Assembly (NCBI RefSeq): GCF_001494595.1
Contig: NZ_LN929907.1
Span: 563,468-627,467 of the forward strand
Source: Mycobacterium sp. M26
Lineage (GTDB): Bacteria > Actinomycetota > Actinomycetes > Mycobacteriales > Mycobacteriaceae
Direction: 5' to 3'
DNA: 64,000 bases
Below are positions 22,195 to 31,157 of this stretch, one piece after another. Below the pieces are notes generated by a model. It was not told where the DNA came from, ran no database searches, and saw only the letters and a list, made by a program, of their open reading frames with translations. The number at the start of each line of letters is the position of its first letter. Position 1 is the first letter of the stretch. The translations under genes and the position numbers were made by a program.

Positions 22195-23664
22195 ATGACC
22201 GAACACGTCGATGTTGTGATCGTTGGTGCAGGCATTTCCGGGATCAGCGCCGCCTGGCATCTGCAGAACCGGTGCCCGTCGAAGTCCTTCGTGGTGCTCG
22301 AGCGCCGCGCCAACCTCGGTGGCACTTGGGACCTGTTCAAGTACCCCGGCATCCGGTCGGACTCGGACATGTTCACCCTCGGCTTCCGGTTCAAGCCGTG
22401 GACCGACACCAAGTCGATCGCCGATGGTCCCTCGATCATGAGCTACCTGCAGGAGACCGTGCGCGAGTCCGGACTGGACCGGCACATCCGCTATGGCCAG
22501 CGGGTGGTCGCCGCCGAGTGGTCGAGTGCGGACAACCAGTGGACCGTTCGGGTGGAATCAGACGGCGAGCAGCGCGACATCACCTGTTCGTTCCTGTTTG
22601 CCTGCAGTGGCTACTACAACTACGACGAGGGCTACTCCCCGGAGTTCCCCGGCGCGCAGGACTTCGCCGGCACCATCGTGCACCCGCAGCACTGGCCCGA
22701 GGATCTCGACTACACCGGCAAGCGCATCGTCGTGATCGGCAGTGGAGCCACCGCCGTGACTCTCATTCCGGCACTGGCCAATTCGGGTGCCGACCATGTG
22801 ACCATGCTGCAGCGGTCACCCACCTACATCGGTGCGCTGCCCGACGTCGACCCGTTTGCGACCCGGGTCAACAAGCTTCTGCCCGACAAGCCGGCCTACG
22901 TGGTCAACCGGTGGAAGAGCATCCTGTTCCAGTCCGCCCAGTACCGGATTGCCCGGCGCTTCCCGGCCTTCATGCGCAAGCAGCTGATGACGATGGCCAA
23001 GCGCCGGCTGCCCGAGGGTTATGACGTCGAGAAGCACTTCGGTCCGCACTACAACGTGTGGGACGAGCGACTCTGCCTGGCGCCCAACGGTGATCTGTTC
23101 CGGACCATCAAGAAGGGCCGGGCAGAGGTGGTCACCGACACCATCGAGCGGTTCACCGCGACGGGGATCATGCTCGCCTCAGGCCGCGAGCTGCCGGCCG
23201 ACATCATCGTCACCGCAACAGGTTTGAACCTGCAACTCTTCGGCGGTGCCGACATCCGCAAAGACGGCGCACCGCTGGATCTGACCACCACCATGGCCTA
23301 CAAGGGGATGATGCTCTCCGGTGTGCCGAACATGGCCTTCACCATCGGCTACACCAACGCCTCCTGGACGCTGAAAGCCGACCTGGTGTCCGAATTCGTC
23401 TGCCGCGTCCTCAATTACATGGATGAGGCGGGTTTCGATCACGTCGAACCCGCCAGCCCGGAGTCCGGTGTCGAAGAGCGCCCACTGCTGGACTTCACCC
23501 CCGGCTATGTGTTGCGGGCACTGGACCGGCTGCCTAAGGCGGGCTCGGTGGCGCCATGGAAGCTCAAGCAGAACTATCTGCTGGACCTGCGGCTGATCCG
23601 GCACGGCAAGGTCGACGACGACGCGCTGGACTTCTCCAAACGCCGTGTAGCAGTGGGGGTTTAG
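22195..23664 (+). CDS. ethA: Baeyer-Villiger monooxygenase EthA
   Basis: FAD- and NADPH-dependent monooxygenase that in M. tuberculosis (Rv3854c) activates the pro-drug ethionamide. The 489 residues equal the length I recall for EthA. The N-terminal FAD motif GAGISGISA, the Baeyer-Villiger fingerprint [11 protein letters not shown] (FxGxxxHxxxW) near residue 160 and a second Rossmann motif VIGSGATA are present. It is transcribed away from ethR across a shared operator and appears leaderless. Its stop overlaps the stop of the converging rraA by 4 bases. Confidence 0.94.
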   Translation: MTEHVDVVIVGAGISGISAAWHLQNRCPSKSFVVLERRANLGGTWDLFKYPGIRSDSDMFTLGFRFKPWTDTKSIADGPSIMSYLQETVRESGLDRHIRYGQRVVAAEWSSADNQWTVRVESDGEQRDITCSFLFACSGYYNYDEGYSPEFPGAQDFAGTIVHPQHWPEDLDYTGKRIVVIGSGATAVTLIPALANSGADHVTMLQRSPTYIGALPDVDPFATRVNKLLPDKPAYVVNRWKSILFQSAQYRIARRFPAFMRKQLMTMAKRRLPEGYDVEKHFGPHYNVWDERLCLAPNGDLFRTIKKGRAEVVTDTIERFTATGIMLASGRELPADIIVTATGLNLQLFGGADIRKDGAPLDLTTTMAYKGMMLSGVPNMAFTIGYTNASWTLKADLVSEFVCRVLNYMDEAGFDHVEPASPESGVEERPLLDFTPGYVLRALDRLPKAGSVAPWKLKQNYLLDLRLIRHGKVDDDALDFSKRRVAVGV

Positions 23665-24140
23665 CTCGGGGTGACGACGATTCCGTCGTCGTCGCTGTAG
23701 GCCACCTCGCCGGGGGCGAAGGTGACCCCACCGAAACTGACCGGCACATCGCGTTCGCCGGCACCGGTCTTGGTGCTCTTGCGCGGGTTGGTGCCAAGCG
23801 CCTTGATGCCGATGTCGAGGGTGCGCAGCGTCGCGGCGTCGCGCACCGCGCCGTGCACGATCAGGCCGGCCCAGCCGTTGGAACGGGCCAGCTCGGCGAT
23901 GACGTCACCGACGAGGGCGGCATGAACCGAGGCGTCGCCGTCGATGACCAGCACCCGGCCGTCGCCCGGTTCGGACAGCACCGACTTCAGCAGGGCGTTG
24001 TCCTGGAAACAGCGCACGGTGCTGATCGGTCCGGCGAATTCGGTGCGGCCGCCGAACTGGCGGAACTGCACATCGCAGCTGCGGACCTCGGGCCCGATGT
24101 CGTCGACGAGGTCGGCGGTCGGGCGGAAGGTGACGCTCAC
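23661..24140 (-). CDS. rraA: RraA-family protein (HMG/CHA aldolase-like, Rv3853)
   Basis: A 159-residue member of the RraA/MenG-like family, close in length to Rv3853. The core [19 protein letters not shown] and [17 protein letters not shown] (substrate-binding Arg/Asp region) are typical. Relatives either inhibit RNase E or act as class II hydroxymethylglutarate/carboxyhydroxymethyl aldolases; the old MenG annotation is not supported. It follows hns with 5 bases between, so the two probably share a transcript, as in M. tuberculosis. Confidence 0.9.
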   Translation of the reverse strand: MSVTFRPTADLVDDIGPEVRSCDVQFRQFGGRTEFAGPISTVRCFQDNALLKSVLSEPGDGRVLVIDGDASVHAALVGDVIAELARSNGWAGLIVHGAVRDAATLRTLDIGIKALGTNPRKSTKTGAGERDVPVSFGGVTFAPGEVAYSDDDGIVVTPS

Positions 24141-24145
24141 CCGGC

Positions 24146-24643
24146 TCAGTCCTCCTCGCGGTGGCGACGCCGCCGGATAAGCAGTGCGATCAGGACAGCG
24201 ACGGCGAAACCCACCGCGAAGGGCAGCGGAGAGCGGCTGTCCTCGACCGGGGCGGGCACGGCCGGTGTGGACAACGGGCTGGCCGCCTGCTCGACGGAGG
24301 ACTTCGCGTTGGCCGCGGCTTCCCGGGCGGCCTCGGCCAGCGGCGGGGTGCCGTTTCCGGCCACCAGCGCGGCGTGCGGGGCCGGCGGCTCGAGTGCGGG
24401 CGGCGCCACTGCGGCCTCGAGCGCGGGCGGTGGCACCTTCTTGGCCGGGGCCTTCTTCACCGGTGCCTTCTTCACGGCATCGGCGGCCTTGGCCGGTGCT
24501 TTCTTGGCGGGTGCCTTCTTGGCGGGCGCCTTCTTCACCGGGGCTTTCTTGGCCGGGACCTTCTTCGCAGCGGCCTTCTGGGGCGGTTGCGGCTCCGGCG
24601 GCGTGGCACCACCCTGCTCGGGCTGGTCCTGCGCTTCTGCCAT
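24146..24643 (-). CDS. hns: Membrane-anchored nucleoid protein Hns (Rv3852-like)
   Basis: A 165-residue protein with an acidic start, then a Lys/Ala/Pro-rich tract with repeated PAKKAP and PVKKAP units (about residues 25-75) that can bind DNA. A Pro/Ala linker and one C-terminal membrane helix ([16 protein letters not shown]) end in RRRRHRE. This layout is that of mycobacterial Hns, which attaches DNA to the membrane. AAAGGAG lies 9 bases before ATG 24643. The repeat tract is longer than in Rv3852 (134 residues from memory), a region prone to unit-number change. Confidence 0.88.
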   Translation of the reverse strand: MAEAQDQPEQGGATPPEPQPPQKAAAKKVPAKKAPVKKAPAKKAPAKKAPAKAADAVKKAPVKKAPAKKVPPPALEAAVAPPALEPPAPHAALVAGNGTPPLAEAAREAAANAKSSVEQAASPLSTPAVPAPVEDSRSPLPFAVGFAVAVLIALLIRRRRHREED

Positions 24644-24731
24644 CGGGCTGCTCCTTTGCAGTGTCTTCTCACCTACGCCGGCGGTACCCATCATGCCAGC
24701 GGGGGTGCCGGTACCGGCGAGCTGACCTCGG

Positions 24732-25253
24732 TCAGGACCGGCGGCGCAGCGCCAGGGCCGCGCCCGCTGCGATCAGCAGAACCGCCGCCACGACGAAGGG
24801 CCATACCGGCAGTGCCTTCTCGGGGGTGCTGGCCGGTGCCGCCGCCGGGGCGGCGGCGGGGGTGGTCGACGGAGCTGGTGCGGTGGTGCCGGCGGTGGCC
24901 AGCGTGAAGGCCCATGACCCGGTCACGACGTGGCCGTCGGCTGAGGTCACCCGGTAGTTCACCGTGTAGCGGCCGGCCGGGCCCGAAGAGCGCACCCCGA
25001 CGCTGACGGCGACTCCCTGCACCTGCGGTGCGCCGTCCGACCACAGGGCGCCTTCGGGGCCTACGACCGTCATGGCCGCGAACTCGGACTGCATCTGTTC
25101 GTTGAAGGTGGCGGTCACCCGGGCCGGGATGGCTGCCACCGTCGAGTCCTGGGCGGGATCGGCGGAGACCAGGAACGCATGCGCCCAGGCCACTGCGGTG
25201 CTGCCGGTCATCAGGGCGGCGATCGCCAGGATCACCGCAACGAGTCGTTTCAT
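24732..25253 (-). CDS. CopC-domain copper-binding exported protein
   Basis: An exported and membrane-anchored CopC-like protein of 173 residues. After a signal peptide ending VAWA, the mature protein begins HAFLVSADPA, with the N-terminal His used by CopC to bind Cu(II). The second site region SADGHVVTGSW (near 110) is also present. A Pro/Ala/Thr linker and a C-terminal helix followed by RRRS anchor it outside the membrane. It overlaps the YcnI-like gene by ATGA, and the two should act together in copper handling at the cell surface. Confidence 0.87.
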   Translation of the reverse strand: MKRLVAVILAIAALMTGSTAVAWAHAFLVSADPAQDSTVAAIPARVTATFNEQMQSEFAAMTVVGPEGALWSDGAPQVQGVAVSVGVRSSGPAGRYTVNYRVTSADGHVVTGSWAFTLATAGTTAPAPSTTPAAAPAAAPASTPEKALPVWPFVVAAVLLIAAGAALALRRRS

Positions 25254-25939
25254 GTCCGCCTCCTGGTCAGTGCGACGCCGACGCCGATGGCGCCGACGAG
25301 TAGCGCTCCGCCGGCCAGGGCGCGCGCGGTGTTGTCCGGGGATTCCTCGGGCTGCGCTGCGCTGGTGGGCGCAGCCGCCACCGACGGCGCCGGCGGCGTG
25401 GTCGGGCTCGTGTGATGCTCTTCGGCCTCGTGCGGGCCGGCGGTCAGCTTCAGGGTCGGCGCCGGGAACTCCGGCTCCTCGCCATTGGCCAGCAGCGGCT
25501 GATCCCAGTGCACGGTGGTGCCGTCGGCGTAGGTCTGGACCACCGGGAACGTCACCGAGTCGGCGTCCGGCAGCGCAATCGAGATGGGAAACAGCTCGAA
25601 CTGCTGGGCGCCGATCCCGGCGTTGGGTGTCGCGGTGAACGTGACCGCGCGGTACGCACCGTCGGCATTGCGGTCCAGGGTGGCCGTCCAGCCTGCCAGT
25701 ACATCGGTGCTTGCCGAGGCGACATTCGGCAGCGTGATCATGACTTGCGTTGTCGGCGAACCCTTTTCGGATTCGTTCGGGACCTGGAACGTCACCAGTG
25801 CGTCATCGCCGCGCACCGCATGATCCGAGGAGACGTGGATGTGCGCGGCCGCGGTGGCCATACCGACCCAGGATCCCAGCACGAGCGTGGACAGCACCGC
25901 GGACAGCGTCAGCAGCCGCGACCGGGAGCGGATCAGCAT
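25250..25939 (-). CDS. YcnI-like (DUF1775) copper-binding exported protein
   Basis: DUF1775/YcnI domain protein of 229 residues with a signal peptide followed by AHIHVSSDHAVRG. The His right after the cleavage site and a conserved Trp (W near 135, VHWDQPLL) are the copper ligands and face known in YcnI. A His/Glu-rich linker (HEAEEHH) and a C-terminal membrane helix ending RRRT follow. It is coupled by ATGA to the CopC gene. The pair replaces Rv3851 between hns and the Rv3850-like gene. A link to copper homeostasis is established for the families and inferred here. Confidence 0.86.
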   Translation of the reverse strand: MLIRSRSRLLTLSAVLSTLVLGSWVGMATAAAHIHVSSDHAVRGDDALVTFQVPNESEKGSPTTQVMITLPNVASASTDVLAGWTATLDRNADGAYRAVTFTATPNAGIGAQQFELFPISIALPDADSVTFPVVQTYADGTTVHWDQPLLANGEEPEFPAPTLKLTAGPHEAEEHHTSPTTPPAPSVAAAPTSAAQPEESPDNTARALAGGALLVGAIGVGVALTRRRT

Positions 25940-25943
25940 CTGG

Positions 25944-26600
25944 TCAGAGCACGCCGAGCCGGGCCATCAGGTCTGCGTCGATCCCGTCGAGCTGTTCGGC
26001 GATCGCGGTATGGGCGGCCCGGCGCCGCGGGCCGGGCATGTTCTCGGCGGCTGTCACCGCCGCCGACAGCGAGGACAGCCGCTCGGTCATCGCGGCGACG
26101 AACTGCTTGGTTTCGGCGTCCTTCGGCTTCTTCTCGGCGACCGCACGCAGCGAGGTCTCGGCACCGGCGATCCGCGCGGACAGCTGCCCACCCTGGCCGG
26201 AGAACTGGCCGAGCTGGCTCAGCGGAACGCCGAGCCGGTCGGCCCGGCGTTCGTCGATCACACCGCGGGCGGCGATTGCGGCACGGTAGGCGATCGGCAC
26301 GACGACGGGGGCGAGCAGCCGGGAGACCGTCAGCGCCCGGCGGATCCGGGTGGGGGACAGGAGTTTGCCCTCCCGCACCGCCTTCAGCTCGGCCTCGGCA
26401 ACTTTCACCGCCGCCCGATCGGCATCGCGGGCGGCCCTGAGTTGGGCCTTGATCGCCTTGTTCTCGGCACGCTCGGTGGCCTTGATCCGCTTGGCCTCGT
26501 TCTTGGCCGCCAACCGGGCCTCCAGCTTGGCGCGGGCCTTGATCGCGCGGGCCTCCGCCCGACGCGTCGCACGGCTTTTGCGCTTGGTGAACAGGCCCAT
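25944..26600 (-). CDS. Conserved protein, Rv3850-like
   Basis: A 218-residue protein with a highly basic, Ala-rich coiled-coil N-terminal half (about 5-85, repeated RRAEARAIKARAKLEA-type heptads). A hydrophobic hairpin region (LLAPVVVPIAYRAAIAARG) and a helical C-terminal half follow. Length and context (upstream of the hns and downstream of the espR neighbourhood) match Rv3850. The function is unknown; the Lys/Arg-rich coil might bind nucleic acid or membrane. It lies 4 bases before the YcnI start in the same direction, so it may lead that operon. Confidence 0.8.
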   Translation of the reverse strand: MGLFTKRKSRATRRAEARAIKARAKLEARLAAKNEAKRIKATERAENKAIKAQLRAARDADRAAVKVAEAELKAVREGKLLSPTRIRRALTVSRLLAPVVVPIAYRAAIAARGVIDERRADRLGVPLSQLGQFSGQGGQLSARIAGAETSLRAVAEKKPKDAETKQFVAAMTERLSSLSAAVTAAENMPGPRRRAAHTAIAEQLDGIDADLMARLGVL

Positions 26601-26771
26601 CCCTGCTGCCTCCCGGGTAGGTCGTCGGCGATCGGCGAGGTGGGCTCGCGACCAGGTGTGCCCACCCTATCGCCCGAGCCAAGGCGGCAGATCACGACCT
26701 GCGCATATGCGACAATGCTCGGAGAGCTTCTGACCCGGCGCGCCGTCAGCGCCGCTAACTCGAGGAACCCT

Positions 26772-27860
26772 GTGAACCGGTCGTCTGTGCGGGCCGCTGC
26801 GATTAGCTGGATCGTTGCGTGCGGCTTGTTCTACGGCGGTGCGGGCACGCTCGCGGCGGCGCCGGCGGCTGCGGCGCCCGACACGGTTCATAACGGGCCG
26901 GACGGCGCGGACACCGCAGGGGACGCACCCAGCAACACCCCGCGGACCGGTGGTCACCGGCAACGTGGACAGGGCAGCCGCCCCGGTGACGACACCACCG
27001 CAGCCCCGGGCACGGGCCGCCCGGGTAGCCACCGGCTGCCCCGGGCCGCGCACTACCCGGGTCCGCCGAGTGCACCCGGCGATGACGAACCGGGTGACGG
27101 CGACACCGAACACCCGACCGAACCGGGTGACGAGACGCCGGGCTACCCGGAGAGTCCCGGCGACCCCGAGTTTCCGAGCTGGCCGGGACACTGGCCCCAC
27201 GATTGGCCGGGTAACTGGCCTGGCCACGAGCCGGGGGACTGGCCCGAGAACTGGCCCTGGCCCTGGCCGCCGTGCGACGAGGACCCGGGCGACGGCGGTG
27301 GCAGCGTCGGATCGCCGGCCCCCGGTGTCGGAGGCGTCCGGCCGCCGGAAAGTTCCGGCGGTGGCAGCGGCGGCGGGATCGGTTTCCCGCCCGTCACCGT
27401 CCCGTCGGTACCCGGTGTGCCGAGCGAGCCGACTCCGGTCAGCGTCGAGGGCGGCGCCGCGCCGCCGGCAGCCACCGGTGAGCCGGCCACCCTCGAGATG
27501 CCGCCGGTGATCGGCCTGCCCCCGGTGTTCGAGGCGCCGCTGCGCCCGGTCGGGACGCCGAGCGGGGCCGGACCTGCCGAATCCGGACTCGGTGCCCGCG
27601 GGAATCCGGCCCGGGAACCGAACTCCAAAGCCGAGCGGATACCCGCCAGCGCCGGCACCGGTACAGAACCCCCGCCGTCGTTTAGGGTGGGCTATCCCGA
27701 GTACCTCCGGGACGCCAAAGTTGGTGAGATCGCTGCGCTGGCCCTGCCCGGATTCGCCGGTCTCCTCGCTCTCACGGCGCTCGGTGGTGTCGTCGGGTAT
27801 CGCCAAGCAAGGGCCGGCCACGGAGTGCGGGCTGCAGGGACCGCACGGTTCCTGCGGTGA
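26772..27860 (+). CDS. Exported Pro/Gly/Trp-rich protein of unknown function
   Basis: A 362-residue exported protein. GTG 26772 is preceded by GAGG and opens a clear signal peptide (hydrophobic AISWIVACGLFYGGAGTLAA, then AAPA). A long low-complexity region follows, with Asp/Glu/Pro repeats and a Trp-rich stretch of tandem WPG, WPH and WPE units at about residues 135-165. The Pro/Gly-rich part continues to a C-terminal hydrophobic helix (PGFAGLLALTALGGVVGY) and a basic end. It is probably a cell-wall-spanning, membrane-anchored protein. An ATG at 26715 would spoil the signal peptide. No family is recognised. Confidence 0.75.
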   Translation: MNRSSVRAAAISWIVACGLFYGGAGTLAAAPAAAAPDTVHNGPDGADTAGDAPSNTPRTGGHRQRGQGSRPGDDTTAAPGTGRPGSHRLPRAAHYPGPPSAPGDDEPGDGDTEHPTEPGDETPGYPESPGDPEFPSWPGHWPHDWPGNWPGHEPGDWPENWPWPWPPCDEDPGDGGGSVGSPAPGVGGVRPPESSGGGSGGGIGFPPVTVPSVPGVPSEPTPVSVEGGAAPPAATGEPATLEMPPVIGLPPVFEAPLRPVGTPSGAGPAESGLGARGNPAREPNSKAERIPASAGTGTEPPPSFRVGYPEYLRDAKVGEIAALALPGFAGLLALTALGGVVGYRQARAGHGVRAAGTARFLR

Positions 27861-27909
27861 CCGTGGCAAGCCCTACCGGACCACACAGCCAACCGGGGAA
27901 GGGGTTGAG

Positions 27910-28401
27910 ATGCCGGCCAGCCGCCAGGTGACCAAAGCGGTCAACGATGTCCTGGACCTGGCTCCCCGGCGGGGTGAAGTGTCGTTGACAAGGCTGGTCG
28001 CGGCCGTGAGCGAACACCAGGGCAGACCGATCGAGATCACGATGGCCGACCTGCCGCCAGGGGTCTGCGGTCAGTGGCGTCAGTACGCCGACCACGACGT
28101 CTTCCTGATCCAGCACGGTCTGCCGACCTGGGACCGCACCTTGGCGCACGAACTCGGCCACCTGGTTCTCGGTCATTACGGCATCCCGGTCACCGAGGCC
28201 GCCCGTGATGTCGCCGAAGTCGCCAGCGACGACCTCATCGGCTACATGCTCAACCAGCGCACGGGGTGCATGGGTCCCAGTGGCGAGGACGCCGAGCAGG
28301 AGGCCGAGGACTTCGCCGCGCTGCTGCTCTACCGGCTGGGCAGGCTCCCATCGGACCGCTCCTCGATCGTCCAAGTCCGCCTCGGAGAGGCGTTTGGTTG
28401 A
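27910..28401 (+). CDS. ImmA/IrrE-family metallopeptidase
   Basis: A 163-residue zinc peptidase of the ImmA/IrrE (DUF955) family. The active site HELGHLVLGH (about 78-87) has the HExxH motif, and an AEDFAALLL helix near the end supplies the family's downstream helix. In phages and Deinococcus such peptidases cleave HTH-type repressors. It overlaps the following membrane gene by TTGA, so the pair is coupled. The XRE-type regulator EspR is encoded just beyond, on the opposite strand. Confidence 0.85.
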   Translation: MPASRQVTKAVNDVLDLAPRRGEVSLTRLVAAVSEHQGRPIEITMADLPPGVCGQWRQYADHDVFLIQHGLPTWDRTLAHELGHLVLGHYGIPVTEAARDVAEVASDDLIGYMLNQRTGCMGPSGEDAEQEAEDFAALLLYRLGRLPSDRSSIVQVRLGEAFG

Positions 28402-29531
28402 TCGTCTGGGTGATCGCCGGTCTTCTGGGGCTGGCCACCGGCCTGCGTATCGGCTGGGCCCTGGTGAACAAGCAGTCGGTGGTCAGCACCGCGATGATCG
28501 TGGCGCTCGGCAGCCTGGCACTGGTGGCCGCCCTGAACTGGCCGCCGTTGACGCTGCTGATCGACACCACGCTGCGCTGGCCCAACGTCTCCATCGGCCT
28601 GAGCCAGGTGGCGCTGATCAGCTGTGCGGCCGGCAGCTGCGTCATGATCACCACCGTCGCCTCGAACCGTAGCCCTGCGGCCACGCGTCGCGTCGCGGTC
28701 TTCCAGTACGTCGTCGCCGGGGTGATCGCGGTCATCACCCTCGTACTGTTCTTCGCCGGCGGGCAGCAGCCGGAAATGGCACCGCAGGAGTACCTGCAGC
28801 GCAACCTCGGCTCGTCGAACACCTCGCTGCCGTGGCTGCTGCCGCTGCTCTACGTGCTGCTCGCGCTGACGCTGGTGCTGTGGGCGGGCATGCGGCACTC
28901 CAATCGGACCCGGCGCGGCCGCGCGCTGTTCGTCTTCACCCTCGGCATCGCACTGATCGTGGCCGCCAGCGCGTTCTTCCTGATCCGCGCCGCGGGCAGC
29001 ACTCACCTGGTCGGCGTGGGGACCGCGGCCACGCTGCTGGGTGCGGCCATGGCGATCGTCGCGGCGGGCTCACTGCTGCCCGCCATCGAGGACTGGTTCG
29101 GGGGGCGGCGCGAGCTCAAGCTGATCGATCCCCTGCTGCAGGAACTGGAACGCCGACAGCCCGACGTCGGGATCGGGGAGCGGCCCCGCGGGCCGCTGGT
29201 GTTCCGGGTTGCCGAACGGCTGTCACTGATCTCCGATGCGCTCTATCTGGAGGCCACCGCAGCCCATCACGTTCACGCCGGCCGTACCGAAAGCACGCTG
29301 GATCTGTTGACCGACGACCATCGGCCCGCCGTCAGCCCCACCGAACAGGCGGCCGCGATTGCGGCGTGGATCAACGCCGGACGCAACATGCCGCGGGTGG
29401 CCACGCCGGCGGCACAGGGCGATTTCCCCGGGCTGGAGTGGCTACGGCAGCCGGAGGCCTACTCCGATCGGGAATGGATTCTGGAGATCGCCCGCCAATA
29501 CCAGGCACTGGCGACGAAGAAGCCAGCCTGA
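28398..29531 (+). CDS. MAB_1171c-like (DUF6545) multi-pass membrane protein
   Basis: A 377-residue membrane protein with about seven N-terminal membrane segments (residues 1-230) and a cytosolic C-terminal domain of about 145 residues (LIDPLLQELERRQPDVGIG, AERLSLISDALYLEA). This is the layout of the MAB_1171c putative transporter family, which in actinobacteria is often beside ImmA/IrrE peptidase genes. TTG 28398 overlaps the peptidase stop; GTG 28410 is an alternative start. The transported substrate, if any, is unknown. The soluble tail could instead signal to the peptidase. Confidence 0.75.
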   Translation: MIVWVIAGLLGLATGLRIGWALVNKQSVVSTAMIVALGSLALVAALNWPPLTLLIDTTLRWPNVSIGLSQVALISCAAGSCVMITTVASNRSPAATRRVAVFQYVVAGVIAVITLVLFFAGGQQPEMAPQEYLQRNLGSSNTSLPWLLPLLYVLLALTLVLWAGMRHSNRTRRGRALFVFTLGIALIVAASAFFLIRAAGSTHLVGVGTAATLLGAAMAIVAAGSLLPAIEDWFGGRRELKLIDPLLQELERRQPDVGIGERPRGPLVFRVAERLSLISDALYLEATAAHHVHAGRTESTLDLLTDDHRPAVSPTEQAAAIAAWINAGRNMPRVATPAAQGDFPGLEWLRQPEAYSDREWILEIARQYQALATKKPA

Positions 29532-29576
29532 ACAGCGGTTCGATGTTGCCGTGACGCTCGAGAGCCCGGGCGTGGG

Positions 29577-29975
29577 CTAATCGTCGAGCTGTTCCCGGCG
29601 GCGCAGCTCGTCAACCTTGGACACGATGTCCTGCTGGGCCTCGGGGGACAGTCCGACCGTGCGTGCGGCAATCCGCCGCACACCCTCGTCACGCATGTTG
29701 GCGAGCCACGTCAGCTCCTTGTCGAGCTTCTCGTAGTACTCATCGTCGGTGAAGTACGCCGGCTTGATCCGGAAGAAGTTGGCAAGTGCCGTCATGGTGG
29801 TCGACGACGGGTTGGTCCGGTTGCCTGAGCGCAGCTGAGACAAGTACGGAGCCGACATCGTGACGCCTTCAGCCTTCAGTGCAGCGATCACTTCGGCGGA
29901 GGTATGAGGGCCGCGGCCGGGCGGATACACCGTGTCGAACAGGCGATTTAGTCGCGCGGCGAACGTCGTGCTCAT
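29577..29975 (-). CDS. espR: Nucleoid-associated regulator EspR
   Basis: A 132-residue XRE-type HTH protein, the same length as EspR (Rv3849). The N-terminal part, from STTFAARLNRLFDTVYPPGR through the recognition-helix region MSAPYLSQLRSGNRTNPS, is nearly identical to what I recall of the M. tuberculosis protein. EspR is an architectural regulator of ESX-1 genes and cell-wall loci. GGAGG lies 8 bases upstream of ATG 29975. A promoter with TTGGTT and TACGAT at 17-bp spacing gives a leader of about 50 bases. No ESX-1 genes are in this window; an ESX-2 locus lies 25 kb away. Confidence 0.95.
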   Translation of the reverse strand: MSTTFAARLNRLFDTVYPPGRGPHTSAEVIAALKAEGVTMSAPYLSQLRSGNRTNPSSTTMTALANFFRIKPAYFTDDEYYEKLDKELTWLANMRDEGVRRIAARTVGLSPEAQQDIVSKVDELRRREQLDD

Positions 29976-30032
29976 TCTATTGACCTCCACATGCTGGAAG
30001 AGCGGTCGTTTCCGTAGGCTTATTTGCTGATC

Positions 30033-30061
30033 ATCGTAGCGACACATGCCCCGACAACCAA
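30033..30061 (-). promoter_or_regulatory. espR promoter
   Basis: On the - strand TTGGTT (30061-30056) and TACGAT (30038-30033) are separated by exactly 17 bases, about 58 bases before the espR ATG. The further 244 bases back to the GDT1-like gene end show nothing else I can support. Confidence 0.55.
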
Positions 30062-30305
30062 GTGCAAACTATCGCATAATTGACGCCTGCGGTCATTTTT
30101 GCTATCTGGCAAACAAATCTGAGAGTCGGCTGAGACCTCTCCTGACGGCGGCCGGAGTGCTTCTAGGCAAAGAATGCGGTGGTCGCGGGCGGTGCGGCCC
30201 AGCATTCCGGGCTGTGCGCCAGCACAAGATACCGCCGGTACCGCCGGGCAACTATCGCCCGAATCTGAGTCTGCCGAGATTCGCTTTGCTGCACAGCTGT
30301 CCCCG

Positions 30306-31007
30306 TCAGCTGTCGAGGCGCGGTGACGGCGCCGGGCGGGCCGATGATCGCCGACCACGCCAGTACCGCAGCACCCCTGCCAGCGTGGCGGCCAGCGCCA
30401 CGGCGCCGGTCACGACGATCGCCACGGTCCGCCAGCCCAGGCCGGCGTCGAACAAAATCCACAGCCCGAACAGAAGGAACAGCAGGCTGGCCATGACGTG
30501 CAGGAAACGCTCGGGCAGCCGGCGGTGCAGCAGCCGGCCCGCCGCGATGGCTACACCGTCGGCCAGCACCATGCCCGCGGTGGCCCCGATCCAGACCCCG
30601 GCCCAGTTGTAGTCGCTGGCCAGCGCCACGGTGGCCAGCATCGTCTTGTCACCGAGCTCGGCCAGGACGAACGATGAGACGACCGCGAACACCACGAAAC
30701 GGGGCTCGGCGGGCGGTTGTGCGACGTCGGGATCCTCGTCGTCGGACTTCTCCCGCCAGGTCCACACCGCGAAGGCCAGGAAGGCGATCGCGGCGGCGAA
30801 GGCGATCGGGCGCTCGGGCAGGGTCAGCCCGAGGAAGTGCCCGATCGTCACCGACAACCCATGCACCAGGAACGCGGCGATTCCCACCCCGGTGAGCACC
30901 ACCCACCAGCGGTGGCGCAGCGCGTAGGTCATGGTGATCAGCTGGGACTTATCGCCGAGTTCGGCGAGGAACACCACGCCGAGGCTGACCAGGATCGCGG
31001 TGAGCAT
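30306..31007 (-). CDS. GDT1/UPF0016-family Mn2+ (Ca2+) exporter, Rv3848-like
   Basis: A 233-residue membrane protein with two copies of the GDT1/UPF0016 signature: FLAELGDKSQLITMTYAL at about 13-30, and FVLAELGDKTMLATVAL at about 128-144. Each repeat has three membrane helices, joined by an acidic loop (KSDDEDPDVAQ). Family members (MneA, TMEM165, Gdt1) export Mn2+ or Ca2+ by cation/proton exchange. A yybP-ykoY-type Mn2+ riboswitch precedes the gene, which strongly supports manganese as substrate. Position and length match Rv3848. ATG 31007 directly follows the leader. Confidence 0.9.
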   Translation of the reverse strand: MLTAILVSLGVVFLAELGDKSQLITMTYALRHRWWVVLTGVGIAAFLVHGLSVTIGHFLGLTLPERPIAFAAAIAFLAFAVWTWREKSDDEDPDVAQPPAEPRFVVFAVVSSFVLAELGDKTMLATVALASDYNWAGVWIGATAGMVLADGVAIAAGRLLHRRLPERFLHVMASLLFLLFGLWILFDAGLGWRTVAIVVTGAVALAATLAGVLRYWRGRRSSARPAPSPRLDS

Positions 31008-31038
31008 CTCTACCGACCTTTCGACACGTCGCCCCGCG

Positions 31039-31052
31039 CCCGCGTACGCGGG
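31039..31052 (-). promoter_or_regulatory. Palindromic hairpin, possible riboswitch expression platform
   Basis: CCCGCG-TA-CGCGGG is a perfect 14-base palindrome between the aptamer and the ATG, 31 bases before the start. It has no U tract, so control by ribosome access is more likely than intrinsic termination. Which fold it competes with is not clear from inspection. Confidence 0.4.
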
Positions 31053-31066
31053 TGCCGGACATCGGT

Positions 31067-31157
31067 CGAAGGTCTCACCCACCGAACCAGTGGTCCGGTT
31101 CGCCGGCCGGGCTTTCGCCAGTATGTCGACACGACGATTGGGGGCTACTCCCCTTCG
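31067..31157 (-). promoter_or_regulatory. yybP-ykoY manganese riboswitch
   Basis: The leader of the GDT1-like gene contains the family's conserved blocks in order: GGGGAGTAGC (from 31153), GTCGACATACTGGCG with AGCCCGG, and GGTGAGACCTTCG. P1 is closed by CGAAGG (31157-31152) and CCTTCG (31072-31067), a perfect match. The riboswitch class senses Mn2+ and turns on exporters (established). Mapping onto RF00080 should be decisive. Confidence 0.87.

Noticed and set aside
24435..24575. Short repeated units that look like an array
   Set aside because: They encode the PAKKAP repeats of Hns; no spacers, so not CRISPR.
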